Assembly: GCF_002870965.1 (NCBI RefSeq)
Contig: NZ_PHSO01000006.1
Span: 186,001-250,000 of the forward strand
Direction of reading: 5' to 3'
Length of the DNA: 64,000 nucleotides
Origin: Tsuneonella flava
GTDB taxonomy: Bacteria; Pseudomonadota; Alphaproteobacteria; Sphingomonadales; Sphingomonadaceae
The translations under genes were made by a program, and so were the position numbers. Shown here piece by piece: positions 26,611 to 36,369 of the stretch; position 1 is the first letter of the stretch, and each line of letters opens with the position of its first letter. The notes beneath the pieces are model-generated. The model searched no databases and was not told the origin of the DNA. It was given only the letters and a program-made list of their open reading frames with translations.

Positions 26611-27609
26611 TTACTCCGCGGTATCCGGGAAATTGAACCCCCTGACGACTTTCGCCGCCCCCTGCGAAACCTCCATCAGCGCAACCGGCATACCGCCATG
26701 TCGCACCAATAACAGCCCGTCGGGATAGGGCATTCCGAAAAGGACCCGGCCCTGTCGGACCGCCTGTGCACTTTCCAGATCGAGATCATGGGCCGGGATA
26801 CCGTCCAGCCCTGCCTCCAACGGAAGGAGGTGATCTTCAAGCGCCGCGCCCTTACCGATTTCGTTGAGCAAGTCCAGCGAAATCGCCGTACTCTCATGAA
26901 AAGGGCCAGCCTTGATGCGCCGTAAATAGGTGACGTGCCCCACCGTTCCAAGGGCGTGTGCGATATCTCGTGCCAAGCTACGGATGTAGGTGCCCTTCGA
27001 AACATTCGCCACCAGCGTCACGCTGTCCGCCAGTTCGAGCGGCATTCCCGGATCGTAAGGATCGGGTCGGCCCGCAGTTGTTGCAAAGGTCGATTCCGGT
27101 GGTTGGCGATCCCCACCCCCCGCCATTGCCAGCGAATGCACGGTGACGACGCGCGATTTCATTGCCACCTCTTCGCCTGCCCGCGCCCGATCGTAAGCTC
27201 GCTTCCCATCGATTTTGAGCGCCGAGTAAGCAGGAGGGACCTGCTCGATATCTCCGGTAAAATGCGTCAGCACCGCCGCCACTGCGGCCAGGGGGGGGCG
27301 ATGGTCGGATCGGGCAATCACGTCCCCTTCCACGTCGAGCGTATCGGTCTCTTCGCCAAACTGGATAGTGAATTCATAGGTTTTGCTGGCATCCAGCATT
27401 CGCCCGGCCAGCTTGGTCGCTTCTCCCAGCGCGATCGGCAGAACGCCTTCGGCCAGAGGATCAAGAGTGCCGCCATGACCAACTTTGGTCTTGGCGTAGC
27501 CGCCCGTACGCAAGTTGCGCTTCACAGCGCCTACCGCCTGAGTCGAGCCGAGCCCGCGCGGTTTATCGAGTATCAGCCAACCATTAGGAGCGGGCAATGT
27601 TCTGTCCAT
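26611..27609 (-). CDS. truB: tRNA pseudouridine(55) synthase TruB
   Basis: This 332-residue enzyme has the catalytic motif [23 protein letters not shown], with the essential aspartate in GGTLDP, and [17 protein letters not shown]. It converts U55 of the tRNA T-loop to pseudouridine. The C-terminal PUA-like region is present (QAVRQGRVL). The start ATG at 27609 reads [17 protein letters not shown], matching the family N terminus. Confidence 0.96.
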   Translation of the reverse strand: MDRTLPAPNGWLILDKPRGLGSTQAVGAVKRNLRTGGYAKTKVGHGGTLDPLAEGVLPIALGEATKLAGRMLDASKTYEFTIQFGEETDTLDVEGDVIARSDHRPPLAAVAAVLTHFTGDIEQVPPAYSALKIDGKRAYDRARAGEEVAMKSRVVTVHSLAMAGGGDRQPPESTFATTAGRPDPYDPGMPLELADSVTLVANVSKGTYIRSLARDIAHALGTVGHVTYLRRIKAGPFHESTAISLDLLNEIGKGAALEDHLLPLEAGLDGIPAHDLDLESAQAVRQGRVLFGMPYPDGLLLVRHGGMPVALMEVSQGAAKVVRGFNFPDTAE

Positions 27610-27663
27610 TCCCCGCCCCTAGCCTGCACGATGCGCGCTGTCATGCGCGCTGTCAGAGCCGGG

Positions 27664-28080
27664 TCAGTCGCTCTTCTTTTCTTTCTTATCGGTCTTCTTC
27701 GGCGGAGGCCCGTCAACCTTCACGAAGCTCTGCAACGCATAGCTTTCACCGCGAATCCGGATTTTGCTGAACCTGTCGAGTGTACCCATTGGACCGGTGT
27801 CGATCCCAACGGCAGTGGCGAAAGGCAGATCGGGCGCCGGGCTGAACAGCGTCGCCTTATACCACTGACGGCGGTTGTCCTGGAAATATATCGTCGAATC
27901 GCCATCCGCCCGCCAGTCGCGGACACCTGTGGTATTGGCAAAAGGTATCTTTGCCTCTTGCTCCGCCGGGACGGAGGCGACAGGTTCTGTTTTGGCACCA
28001 TCGGTTTGCGCGATCGCAGGGGCGCCAGCGAGCCCAACGACAAAGATAGCGGCGAATGGAACAAATTTTCGGCGAAACAT
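27664..28080 (-). CDS. Secreted DUF6491-like protein
   Basis: This 138-residue protein has a signal peptide MFRRKFVPFAAIFVVGLAGAPAIAQ, cut after AIA. The mature part contains IPFANTTGVRDWRADGDSTIYFQD, RQWYKATLFSPAPDLPFA and the end KIRIRGESYALQSF, the DUF6491 pattern, but lacks the two cysteines common in that family. The tail is Lys-rich (KKTDKKEKKSD). The ATG at 28080 gives the signal peptide directly. Function is unknown. A strong palindrome lies 91 bases upstream. Confidence 0.72.
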   Translation of the reverse strand: MFRRKFVPFAAIFVVGLAGAPAIAQTDGAKTEPVASVPAEQEAKIPFANTTGVRDWRADGDSTIYFQDNRRQWYKATLFSPAPDLPFATAVGIDTGPMGTLDRFSKIRIRGESYALQSFVKVDGPPPKKTDKKEKKSD

Positions 28081-28170
28081 AACTCTGGCCTCCTTGGCCG
28101 ATTGGTTTCCGTCTCGTAGCAATCCAGTGGTCTATTAACGCACCAACCATTCTTGAGGTCCGCGCCCCGG

Positions 28171-28199
28171 ATTGCATTCAATGCAATCAATATTGCATC
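28171..28199. promoter_or_regulatory. Perfect palindrome plus third half-site upstream of the DUF6491 gene
   Basis: ATTGCATT (28171-28178) and AATGCAAT (28180-28187) are perfect inverted repeats around one base. A further direct half-site ATTGCATC follows at 28192-28199. There is no T run and the stem is AT-rich, so it looks like a transcription-factor operator rather than a terminator. It is placed upstream of the gene starting at 28080 and 20 bases downstream of the M50 protease gene. The binding protein is unknown. Confidence 0.6.
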
Positions 28200-28218
28200 A
28201 GGCGCGAGACTTTAAAAG

Positions 28219-28902
28219 TCAAAACCCAGCTACCGCCTGCGCCAGCGCGAGGTAATGCGTCATCATCCAGTTGACTGGCGGACCAATGATTTTCTCAACC
28301 AGCCCCCACTGAGGGAAAGCCCATGTCGCCGCGATCAGCACCACGAACAACAGCATCCCGAACTGGCGCAATTGCCCATATTGCCGCGCGAGCGAACGTG
28401 GCAGCAACCCTTCGACAATATGAGAGCCGTCAAATGGGGGGATCGGCAACAGATTGAACAACCCGAGAAACACGTTAATCATGATGAACAACTGCATCAT
28501 CGACGCGAACCATTCGCCCGCCCCCGCGGGTGCATCAGTCAGCGATCCGGCATAGAGGCCCAACGCGACTGCCCCAATCGCGGCAAGTGCGAAGTTGGTC
28601 GCGGGGCCTGCTGCAGCGACCAGCATCATGCCAAGGCGCGGATTGTTCAGACGACGGAAATTGACTGGCACGGGCTTCGCCCAGCCGAACACCGGCCCGC
28701 CAAACAGGGCAAGCGCACCGGGCACCAACAGAGTGCCCACCGGATCGACATGGCGAATGGGATTGAGGGACAACCGCCGCTGCTCCTTCGCTGTCGGATC
28801 GCCGAGCAACATCGCGACATAGCCATGCGCGACTTCGTGAAACACGATCGCGACGATGAGACAGGGAATCAGGAGCAGCGCGAGCTGTAGCGTTTCGGTC
28901 AT
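28219..28902 (-). CDS. Site-2-protease-type membrane metalloprotease (M50)
   Basis: This 227-residue polytopic protein has the zinc motif FHEVAHG in the first helix and the second metal-site segment NLLPIPPFDGSHI, together defining the short cytosol-facing S2P class. FGWAKPVPVNFRRL and MMLVAAAGPATNF are also family-typical. The ATG at 28902 (MTETLQLALLL) is chosen because the upstream frame adds residues without family match. It probably cleaves a membrane-bound target, but none is visible nearby. Confidence 0.9.
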   Translation of the reverse strand: MTETLQLALLLIPCLIVAIVFHEVAHGYVAMLLGDPTAKEQRRLSLNPIRHVDPVGTLLVPGALALFGGPVFGWAKPVPVNFRRLNNPRLGMMLVAAAGPATNFALAAIGAVALGLYAGSLTDAPAGAGEWFASMMQLFIMINVFLGLFNLLPIPPFDGSHIVEGLLPRSLARQYGQLRQFGMLLFVVLIAATWAFPQWGLVEKIIGPPVNWMMTHYLALAQAVAGF

Positions 28903-28933
28903 GGTAGTAGGTAGATAGGGTGACTTATGCCAC

Positions 28934-29494
28934 TCAACCAGCCCATTCGTCAGCCAGAATCGAAAAGATCGCAGTGTCCCGCACACGCCCGGTCCAGGTT
29001 TTGCGCTCGCGGCGCAACAGCCCTTCTTCTGTGCAGCCGAGTTTGAGCACTGCCGCGCGCGATCGGCGGTTCACCGCATCGACTTTGAACCCCACCCGGT
29101 GCAAACCCGATGCGAATGCATGGTCGAGCATGAGTTTCTTGATACGGCGGTTCATTCCCGTACCGCGCAAGTGCGGAACGATGTAGCTGTTACCGATTTC
29201 CACCGACCAGCCCGGTTCCCCACTGGCGATCCAACCCGTCATCCCCACCACTTCGCCATTGGCGGTGATCGCATAAATCCGGCGCGCGATACCGCCATTA
29301 CGCATTCTTTTGAATTGTTCGTCGAACGCATCACCGAGATAGTTGTAGGGATAGATATCCCATATCTCGGCATCTTCCGCACATGCCTTGCGGAGCGGCT
29401 CTCGGTGATGATCCCTGAGTGGATCAAGCCGGAAATCGCCATCACGGAGCGGGATATAGAGCCCGTCCAGATTCACTTCCTCACCGTCACTCAC
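28934..29494 (-). CDS. GNAT-family N-acetyltransferase (RimJ/RimL-like)
   Basis: This 186-residue protein contains the acetyl-CoA site [24 protein letters not shown] and the GNAT fourth-motif segment [25 protein letters not shown]. It is of the RimJ/RimL-like type that modifies protein N termini or small amines; the target is unknown. No ATG lies at the family start. The GTG at 29494 overlaps the tdk stop by 8 bases and is my choice; a GTG at 29476 with GAGG upstream is an alternative. Confidence 0.78.
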   Translation of the reverse strand: MSDGEEVNLDGLYIPLRDGDFRLDPLRDHHREPLRKACAEDAEIWDIYPYNYLGDAFDEQFKRMRNGGIARRIYAITANGEVVGMTGWIASGEPGWSVEIGNSYIVPHLRGTGMNRRIKKLMLDHAFASGLHRVGFKVDAVNRRSRAAVLKLGCTEEGLLRRERKTWTGRVRDTAIFSILADEWAG

Positions 29495-30065
29495 CCCGCG
29501 CCTCGCTGAAATGTTTGCGGCAAAGCGCAAGGTAGCGGTCATTGCCCCCGATTTCTGTCTGCTCCCCCGACTTTACCGCGTTGCCAGATGCATCAACCCG
29601 CAAGTTCATGGTCGCCTTCCGCCCGCAGTGACACACCGCCTTCAATTCAACCAGAGAATCCGCGACGCCCAGCAGCGCGGCAGAGCCGGGGAACAATTCA
29701 CCCTGAAAGTCAGTCCGCAAGCCATAGCACAGCACGGGAATGCCCACCTCATCCGCAAGATGCGCGAGTTGCCAAACCTGCGCCTTGGTCAGGAACTGTG
29801 CCTCATCCACCAGCACACAATGCAGCGGTTCTCTGGAATGGTCTTCCTCCACCCGCCCGGCAATGTTCGTGGTTCCGTCAAAACGATGGGCATCGCTGGC
29901 CAGGCCGATCCTGCTGCTGATCGCACCGAAGCCGGGGCGATCATCAATTGCAGCGGTCCAGAGGCTCACGCGCATATCGCGTTCGCCATAATTGAACGCG
30001 GCCTGCAACAAGTTGCTGCTCTTCCCGGCGTTCATACTGGCATAGTAGAAATAGAGTTTGGCCAT
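29487..30065 (-). CDS. tdk: Thymidine kinase
   Basis: This 192-residue type II thymidine kinase has the P-loop [14 protein letters not shown], the Walker B/DEAQF motif [28 protein letters not shown], and zinc-ribbon cysteines near the C terminus (CHCGRKA ... CRKHF). It phosphorylates thymidine for salvage. It sits between rbfA and truB, splitting a normally contiguous translation operon. Confidence 0.96.
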   Translation of the reverse strand: MAKLYFYYASMNAGKSSNLLQAAFNYGERDMRVSLWTAAIDDRPGFGAISSRIGLASDAHRFDGTTNIAGRVEEDHSREPLHCVLVDEAQFLTKAQVWQLAHLADEVGIPVLCYGLRTDFQGELFPGSAALLGVADSLVELKAVCHCGRKATMNLRVDASGNAVKSGEQTEIGGNDRYLALCRKHFSEARGE

Positions 30066-30189
30066 ATGCGCGATGAGCTAAGGCCAAACGCGACATCTGG
30101 ACAAGCCGGAGCCAAACAAGGCTGGGGATTTCAACCGCCTGCCAACCCGGAGGCGGTGATTGCATCGGCCATTTGCCGAACGGGCGCGA

Positions 30190-30585
30190 TCAATCCTCGC
30201 TCAGATCGCGCACGACCTTGGGATCGCGCAGCAATCTGTCGATCCGGTCAGCCTCGTCGAAGCTCTCGTCCGGCTTGAACTGCAATTTCGGCGCAAATTT
30301 CAAGCCGAGCCTCTTGGCCACTTCGCGTTGGAAGAACGCCGTATTGGTCCGCAAGGCCTTCAGCACTTCGGCTTCATCTTTGCCGAGCAAGGGTTTTACG
30401 TAGGCATGGGCGTTCCGCAAGTCCGGCGTCATCCGCACTTCGGTCACGCTAACAGAGTGCGCTGTCAGTACATCGTCATGCGCTTCACCCCGCGCGAGCA
30501 GTTCGCTCAGGATATGGCGAACGCGCTCCCCAACCTTGAGGACGCGGACCGATTGCTGTTCGGGGGTGGATGAATGGCGACTCAT
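30190..30585 (-). CDS. rbfA: 30S ribosome-binding factor RbfA
   Basis: This 131-residue KH-like protein has the family segments [35 protein letters not shown] and [21 protein letters not shown]. It helps 16S rRNA 5' maturation and cold adaptation. It lies 68 bases after infB on the same strand, the usual order. Confidence 0.95.
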   Translation of the reverse strand: MSRHSSTPEQQSVRVLKVGERVRHILSELLARGEAHDDVLTAHSVSVTEVRMTPDLRNAHAYVKPLLGKDEAEVLKALRTNTAFFQREVAKRLGLKFAPKLQFKPDESFDEADRIDRLLRDPKVVRDLSED

Positions 30586-30653
30586 AAATCAACTCCCCCC
30601 TCCCGCATGGGGAGGGGATTGGCAACGCAGCCGCCCTGAACGGGCAGCCGCGA

Positions 30654-33215
30654 TTAAAGAACCCGCTCGCGTTCCTCCACCTCGAACACTTCGAGCTGAT
30701 CGCCAGCCTTGATGTCGTTGGTATCTTCCAGAACGACGCCGCATTCGAGGCCAGCACGGACTTCGTCCACGTCGTCCTTGAAGCGCCGCAGCGACGCGAT
30801 AGTCGTAGCGGACACGATAACGTCGGCACGCGTAAGGCGGGCATGGAGCCCCTTGCGGATGACGCCTTCTTCCACCAGCAGACCAGCGGCCTTGTCCTTC
30901 TTGCCGGCAGGGAACACCTGCTTGACCTGGGCACGACCGACAACGTGTTCGATCCGTTCGGGACCAAGCTCGCCCGCCATTTCCTTCGCGATCTCTTCGG
31001 TTAGGTGATAGATGACATCGTAATACATCATCCGCACCTTATCGCGTTCGACCAACTGACGCGCTTTCGGATTGGGGCGCACATTGAAGCCGATGATCGG
31101 CGCCTTGCTCGCCGCGGCCAGCGTCACGTCGCTTTCAGTAATCGCGCCGACACCGGCGTGCAGCACGCGCACCTTAATCTCGTCATTCGAGATATTGTGC
31201 AGTGCGTTGACGATCGCTTCGACCGATCCCTGCACGTCTGCCTTCACCACCAGCGGGAATTCGATGACGTTCGATTTCAGCGTGTTGAACATCGTATCGA
31301 AACTGGTCGGAGCCAGAGCTGTCCGCTTCTCAGTCGCCTTTTCCTGACGGTAAGAGGCCACTTCACGGGCGCGCTGTTCGTTTTCGACAACGGTGAGCTG
31401 ATCGCCAGCCTGCGGCACACCGCCAAGGCCGAGCACTTCGACCGGCATCGACGGACCCGCTTCCTTGATCTGCTTGCCCTTGTCATCGATCAGCGCGCGT
31501 ACACGACCGCTCTCGGTGCCCACCACGAAAGTATCGCCCCGCTTCAGCGTACCGCGCGTGACCAGAACGGTCGCCACGGGACCGCGTCCCTTGTCGAGCT
31601 TCGCTTCGATAACGGTGGCATCGGCATCGCGATCGGGCCGCGCCTTGAGTTCGAGCAGTTCGGCCTGCAGCGCGATCTTCTCGATCAGTTCGTCCAGACC
31701 CGCGCCGGTTTTAGAGGAAACCTCCACATCCTGCACGTCGCCGCTCATCGCTTCGACAATCACTTCGTGTTCGAGCAGGCGTTCGCGGATTTTCTGCGCG
31801 TTGTATTCGCCCGCGTCGCTCTTGGTGATCGCGACGATCATCGGAACGCCTGCCGCTTTGGTATGATTGATGGCTTCAATCGTCTGCGGCATGATCCCGT
31901 CGTCACCGGCAACCACCAGAATAACGATATCGGTCACATTCGCACCGCGCGCACGCATTTCGGTAAATGCTGCGTGGCCCGGCGTGTCGAGGAAGGTGAT
32001 CTTCTCGCCGCCCTTGGTGGTGATCTGATACGCGCCGATATGCTGAGTGATGCCGCCGGCTTCGCCCTTCACCACATCGGTGCCGCGGAGCGCGTCGAGC
32101 AGCGAAGTTTTGCCGTGATCGACATGCCCCATGATCGTGACAACCGGCGGGCGCGGACGCAGCGTTTCTTCCGGATCCTGATCTTCGGTCCGGTTGATAT
32201 CGACATCGCTTTCGGAAACGCGTTCGATGTTGTGGCCGAATTCTTCGACCAGCAGTTCGGCGGTATCCTGATCGATCGTCTGATTGACGGTGACCATCAT
32301 GCCCATGTTGAACAGGGCCTTCACCAGATCGGCGCCCTTTTCGGCCATGCGATTGGCGAGTTCCTGCACCGTAATCGCTTCTGGCACGATCACGTCGCGC
32401 ACCTGCTTTTCGCGCGGCTTAGACGGGCCACCTTGTGCGCGGCGTTCGCGTTCGCGAGCACGTTTGAGCGCGGCGAGGCTGCGGGCGCGACGGCCTTCGT
32501 CCTCGTTCAGCGCCTTGGTGACGGTCAGCTTGCCCGAACGGCGTTTGTCACCATCGCGATCGTCGCTGGTGCTGCTGCGGGTATTACGTTTGTCGTCTTT
32601 CTTCTTCACGTCCTTTTCAGGTCGCTTGGGCTCAGGCCGGGCGACGGGTGTAAAGCGACGTGGCGCAGGTGCAGCAGTGGCAGCAACAGCCGATGTTTCC
32701 GTTGATTTCGACGCAGGTTCTTCACCCGCATCTTCCGACTTTGCTTCCTGTTCGACAGGAGTTTCCGCCGCTTTCTTCGCTTCTTCAGCCGCCTTGCGCT
32801 CAGCCTGTTCTTCGGCTTCGCGATTGGCCTCAGCCCGGCGACGTTCTTCTTCCTCGCGCTTGCGGGCTTCTTCTTCGTCACGTTTGCGGGCTTCTTCGGC
32901 CAGACGCAGCCGCTCTTCCTCGGCCTCGCGCTGCAGTCGTGCGACGCGTTCCTGCGGCGTTTCCTTTGGCGGAGCAGGCTTCTTGGGCGCAGGCTTAGGC
33001 GCAGGCTGTACAGCCGCAGGTGGGGGAGGCGGCGGCGGAGGAGGCGGAGCGGCCGATTCTTCGCCCGGCTTGACGAGCTTGCGGCGGCGCTTCACTTCCA
33101 CGGCGACCTTATTCGTGCGGCCGTGGCTGAAGGTCTGCTTGACCTCGCCAGCGTCCACAGACCGCTTGAGGCCAAGCGGTTTGCGGGTGCGCGGGGTGTC
33201 GTTGCTATCGCTCAT
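30654..33215 (-). CDS. infB: Translation initiation factor IF-2
   Basis: This 853-residue GTPase has an N-terminal IF2-associated domain ([22 protein letters not shown]), an Ala/Glu/Arg-rich coiled stretch with a run of about ten prolines, then the G domain ([32 protein letters not shown]), domain II, and the C-terminal fMet-tRNA-binding region ([18 protein letters not shown] ... [19 protein letters not shown]). The start at 33215 ([10 protein letters not shown]) fits alphaproteobacterial IF-2; nine more codons are open 5'. It follows the ylxR gene by 23 bases. Confidence 0.97.
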   Translation of the reverse strand: MSDSNDTPRTRKPLGLKRSVDAGEVKQTFSHGRTNKVAVEVKRRRKLVKPGEESAAPPPPPPPPPPAAVQPAPKPAPKKPAPPKETPQERVARLQREAEEERLRLAEEARKRDEEEARKREEEERRRAEANREAEEQAERKAAEEAKKAAETPVEQEAKSEDAGEEPASKSTETSAVAATAAPAPRRFTPVARPEPKRPEKDVKKKDDKRNTRSSTSDDRDGDKRRSGKLTVTKALNEDEGRRARSLAALKRARERERRAQGGPSKPREKQVRDVIVPEAITVQELANRMAEKGADLVKALFNMGMMVTVNQTIDQDTAELLVEEFGHNIERVSESDVDINRTEDQDPEETLRPRPPVVTIMGHVDHGKTSLLDALRGTDVVKGEAGGITQHIGAYQITTKGGEKITFLDTPGHAAFTEMRARGANVTDIVILVVAGDDGIMPQTIEAINHTKAAGVPMIVAITKSDAGEYNAQKIRERLLEHEVIVEAMSGDVQDVEVSSKTGAGLDELIEKIALQAELLELKARPDRDADATVIEAKLDKGRGPVATVLVTRGTLKRGDTFVVGTESGRVRALIDDKGKQIKEAGPSMPVEVLGLGGVPQAGDQLTVVENEQRAREVASYRQEKATEKRTALAPTSFDTMFNTLKSNVIEFPLVVKADVQGSVEAIVNALHNISNDEIKVRVLHAGVGAITESDVTLAAASKAPIIGFNVRPNPKARQLVERDKVRMMYYDVIYHLTEEIAKEMAGELGPERIEHVVGRAQVKQVFPAGKKDKAAGLLVEEGVIRKGLHARLTRADVIVSATTIASLRRFKDDVDEVRAGLECGVVLEDTNDIKAGDQLEVFEVEERERVL

Positions 33216-33238
33216 AAAACTCGTTTCGTCCTTCAAAA

Positions 33239-33982
33239 TCAATCAGTCGCTACGGATCGCCAGGTTTCCGGCCTTCCGCCATTCGGCGCGGTTTCTTTAC
33301 CGCCCAGGAAATGCATCAGGCGTTCTATCGCCAATGACACCCGTGCCGCAGCAGCAGGTTCGGCAATCGCCATGTGAACGACATTGTCGCGGCCCAATGC
33401 CACAGACAACGCCATCCGGTCCAGTGGCAAGGTCAATCCGGTTTCCCCAGAGCCTTCACGCTCTTGCCCGACGCGCCATGCCTGATCCAGCTTGCGACTG
33501 CCATCGACGCTGGCATCGCAGGCGTGGAGCAATAGCTCCACTGCCCCGGCGCGGCATCCTTCGGCAATCCGGTCAGAACCCAAGATAAGGTGCCCGGCGC
33601 GCATTTCGAGGCCCAGTCTATCGAGCAGGCTTCGGGTCAGCGCATCGGCAATCATCTGCGGCAGATCGTCCGGCAGTGTCAGCGCCGCCCCCTTAAACGC
33701 ACGCGCCAGCGCCCCTTTTAAGCGGCTACCGCCTTTGCCGACTGCCATTGCAGCTTCCAATTCGGCACGGGATACCCCGATCCATGCACCGCGGCCTGGC
33801 GCCTTGGCCTGCGGATCGGGCAGCACGAGCCCATCCGGCGAAATAGCCAGACGGATCAGCCGTGCGCGCGGGCCATGCTCCCCAGAGAGGATGCACCGCC
33901 GCTCAGGCAGAGCCTTGTCGGCCCGCCCTTCTGCGGCATCAGCGATGTCGGGCGTCAGGCGCTCATTGGGTGGAGTCCGCAT
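33239..33982 (-). CDS. YlxR (DUF448) RNA-binding protein with L7Ae-like C-terminal domain
   Basis: This 247-residue protein has an N-terminal YlxR domain (LPERRCILSGEHGPRARLIRLAISPDG ... PGRGAWIGVSRAELEAA) followed by a ribosomal L7Ae/YlxQ-type domain (LEMRAGHLILGSDRIAEGCRAGAVELLLHACDAS region). It is the fused form common in alphaproteobacteria. Its start overlaps the nusA end by 20 bases, so it is translated with nusA. Known YlxR homologues bind RNA; one has been tied to RNase P. The role here is inferred from the operon. Confidence 0.88.
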   Translation of the reverse strand: MRTPPNERLTPDIADAAEGRADKALPERRCILSGEHGPRARLIRLAISPDGLVLPDPQAKAPGRGAWIGVSRAELEAAMAVGKGGSRLKGALARAFKGAALTLPDDLPQMIADALTRSLLDRLGLEMRAGHLILGSDRIAEGCRAGAVELLLHACDASVDGSRKLDQAWRVGQEREGSGETGLTLPLDRMALSVALGRDNVVHMAIAEPAAAARVSLAIERLMHFLGGKETAPNGGRPETWRSVATD

Positions 33983-35627
33983 CGGCGGCCTCCTGAGTGT
34001 CGGGTTCGTTGGCGGAAGCAGCGGGAGCTTCTTCCTCGTCCTCGAACCAGTGGGCGCGGGCAGCCATAATGATTTCGTTGCCCTGTTCTTCGCTCAGGCC
34101 ATATTCGCCCAGTACGCCGCCCTTATCATCCGCACGACCACGGTCGCGACGCATCGGGGGGCCATCGTTCGACTGACGGCGACGCGGCGCTTCGCGTTTC
34201 TTGGCGATCAGTTCATCCGTAGCGAGGTCGGCGAGATCGTCGAGCGTCTTGATCCCGGCCTTGCCGAGCGTAACCAGCATCGTTTCGGTCAGGTGCGGGA
34301 TTTCAGCCAGAGCATCTTCGACACCCAGTTCCTGCCGTTCGGTACGTGCGGTAGCCTCGTGCCGTTCCAGCGCTTCGATCGCGCGGCTCTGCAGCTCTTC
34401 CGCCAGTTCTTCGTCGAAACCTTCGATGGTCGCGAGTTCATCGAGCTGAACGTAAGCGACTTCTTCCAGTTCGGAGAACCCTTCGGCGACCAGAAGCTGG
34501 CTGAGCGTTTCGTCCACGTCGAGCTCTTCCTCAAACATCTTGGAACGCTCGGCAAATTCTTTGCTGCGCTTCTCCGACGCCTCTTCCTCGGTCATGATAT
34601 CGATCTGGTGGCCAGTAAGCTGGCTGGCGAGGCGAACGTTCTGCCCGCGGCGACCGATGGCAAGCGAAAGCTGATCGTCGGGCACGACAACTTCGATCCG
34701 ACCGTCTTCTTCGTCGAGAACGACACGGCTGACGGTGGCGGGCTGAAGGCCGTTGACGACGAACGTCGCAGTGTCTTCACTCCAGGGGATAATATCGATT
34801 TTTTCGCCCTGCAGTTCCTGAACCACGGCCTGCACACGGCTGCCCTTCATCCCGACACAGGCGCCAACCGGATCGATGCTGCTGTCGTGGCTGATAACGC
34901 CGATCTTGGCCCGGCTGCCCGGATCGCGCGCGGCTGCCTTGATTTCGATGATGCCATCGTAAATTTCAGGCACTTCCTGCGCGAACAGCTTCTTCATGAA
35001 ATCTGGATGCGCGCGACTGAGGAAAATCTGCGGGCCGCGGTTGTTGCGCTCCACCTTAGTGATCAGCGCACGCACCCGTTCGCCAACACGAGCAGCCTCG
35101 CGGGGGATCTGCTGATCACGACGGATGACACCTTCGGCGCGACCGAGATTGACGATCACGTGCCCGAATTCGACCGACTTGATCACCCCGGTGATGACTT
35201 CGCCAGCGCGGTCCTTGAATTCGTTATACTGACGTTCACGCTCAGCATCACGGACCTTCTGGAAGATAACCTGCTTCGCGCTTTGCGCGTCGATGCGGCC
35301 CAGATCGACCGGCGGCAGCGGATCGACAATGAAGTCACCCAGTTGCGAGCCCGGCTCCAGTTTCTGCGCCTGTTCCAGATTAACCTGCTTGAAGTAGTCT
35401 TCAACTTCTTCAACCACTTCGACCACACGCCACAAGCGCAGATCGCCGGTCATCGGATCGAGCTTGGCGCGAATGTCGTTTTCCGCACCATAACGGTTAC
35501 GCGCGCTCTTCTGGATCGCTTCTTCCATCGCTTCGATAACGATGGCCTTGTCGATCATCTTTTCCGAGGCAACGGAATTCGCGATTGCGAGCAGTTCGGC
35601 CTTGTTGGCGGAAATGGAACTGGACAT
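33963..35627 (-). CDS. nusA: Transcription termination/antitermination factor NusA
   Basis: This 554-residue protein has the N-terminal RNA-polymerase-binding domain (NKAELLAIANSVASEKMIDK), S1 domain (GEVITGVIKSVEFGHVIVNLGRAEGVI), KH1/KH2 (RAKIGVISHDSSIDPVGACVGMKGSRVQAVVQELQGEKIDI in order; DDQLSLAIGRRGQNVRLASQLTG) and C-terminal helix-hairpin-helix repeats (LTETMLVTLGKAGIKTLDDLADLATDEL). The ATG at 35627 gives MSSSISANKAE; the frame is open further 5' into rimP. It lies 10 bases after rimP. Confidence 0.97.
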   Translation of the reverse strand: MSSSISANKAELLAIANSVASEKMIDKAIVIEAMEEAIQKSARNRYGAENDIRAKLDPMTGDLRLWRVVEVVEEVEDYFKQVNLEQAQKLEPGSQLGDFIVDPLPPVDLGRIDAQSAKQVIFQKVRDAERERQYNEFKDRAGEVITGVIKSVEFGHVIVNLGRAEGVIRRDQQIPREAARVGERVRALITKVERNNRGPQIFLSRAHPDFMKKLFAQEVPEIYDGIIEIKAAARDPGSRAKIGVISHDSSIDPVGACVGMKGSRVQAVVQELQGEKIDIIPWSEDTATFVVNGLQPATVSRVVLDEEDGRIEVVVPDDQLSLAIGRRGQNVRLASQLTGHQIDIMTEEEASEKRSKEFAERSKMFEEELDVDETLSQLLVAEGFSELEEVAYVQLDELATIEGFDEELAEELQSRAIEALERHEATARTERQELGVEDALAEIPHLTETMLVTLGKAGIKTLDDLADLATDELIAKKREAPRRRQSNDGPPMRRDRGRADDKGGVLGEYGLSEEQGNEIIMAARAHWFEDEEEAPAASANEPDTQEAADADSTQ

Positions 35628-35637
35628 CAGCGAGATC

Positions 35638-36198
35638 TCACTCTTCTTCGACAGTTTCGATAATTTCTTCGTCCGCACCCGCTGTATCCAGCGGGCGGGT
35701 GGCGGCAATCAGTTCATCGGTCAGGACAAGCTTGGCCGAATGGATCATCGGCAAAGGAAGGCTGGTTTCACCGGCCTTACGATCGTCGATCACGACCGTT
35801 TCACCATCGATACCCTGCAGAATACCGCGCAAATTGCGCTGCCCTTCCCAAGCCTTGTCCATGCTGATCTTGATCTCGTGCCCTGCCCATTGGACATAAT
35901 CCTTCGGGCGAGTCAGCGGGCGATCGATTCCAGGACTGGACACTTCGAGGTGGTACGCGCCTTCTACCAGCACCTCCCCGGCTTCTTCCCGTGCATCGAG
36001 CAGTTCCGACACGCGGCGGCTGAGCGCGGCGCATTGTTCGATCACCAGTTGCCCGGTTGCCGGATCTTCCGCCATGATCTGCAGGGCCATGCCGCCATCG
36101 CCAGCTTCGGACGGCATCATCTTAACGCGCACGAGTTCAAAACCGAGGGCCTGTGCCTCCGGTTCGATCAGTTCAGCAAGGCGCGCGATATCCGCCAT
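35638..36198 (-). CDS. rimP: Ribosome maturation factor RimP
   Basis: This 186-residue protein has the RimP pattern: LAELIEPEAQALGFELVRVKM at the N terminus, ISRRVSELLD-like SRRVSELLDAREE, and YHLEVSSPGIDRPLTRPKDY. It assists 30S assembly. It is the first gene of the rimP-nusA-ylxR-infB-rbfA operon, so the promoter should lie within 36199-36369, behind the pspF stop. Confidence 0.95.
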   Translation of the reverse strand: MADIARLAELIEPEAQALGFELVRVKMMPSEAGDGGMALQIMAEDPATGQLVIEQCAALSRRVSELLDAREEAGEVLVEGAYHLEVSSPGIDRPLTRPKDYVQWAGHEIKISMDKAWEGQRNLRGILQGIDGETVVIDDRKAGETSLPLPMIHSAKLVLTDELIAATRPLDTAGADEEIIETVEEE

Positions 36199-36369
36199 CG
36201 TATCTCCATTTTACGCGACAATTGCGACAACTGGATGGCCAAAGGCATTTGCGACCGGCCCCTGTCGGCGCCAGCCCTCCAGTGTCACGACAATGTCGGG
36301 ATGGATGGCGAGATAGGCGCGAGTCCCCAAAAAGGCAAGCGGTTATCACTTTCTCCGCGGGGGAGAACT

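Noticed and set aside
31005-32705. Plus-strand open frame of 566 codons opposite infB
   Set aside because: Composition is His/Arg/Phe-rich, as expected of antisense of a GC-rich gene; infB on the other strand has complete IF-2 domains.
33492-35663. Plus-strand open frame of 723 codons opposite nusA and ylxR
   Set aside because: Antisense artefact; nusA and ylxR fully explain the region.
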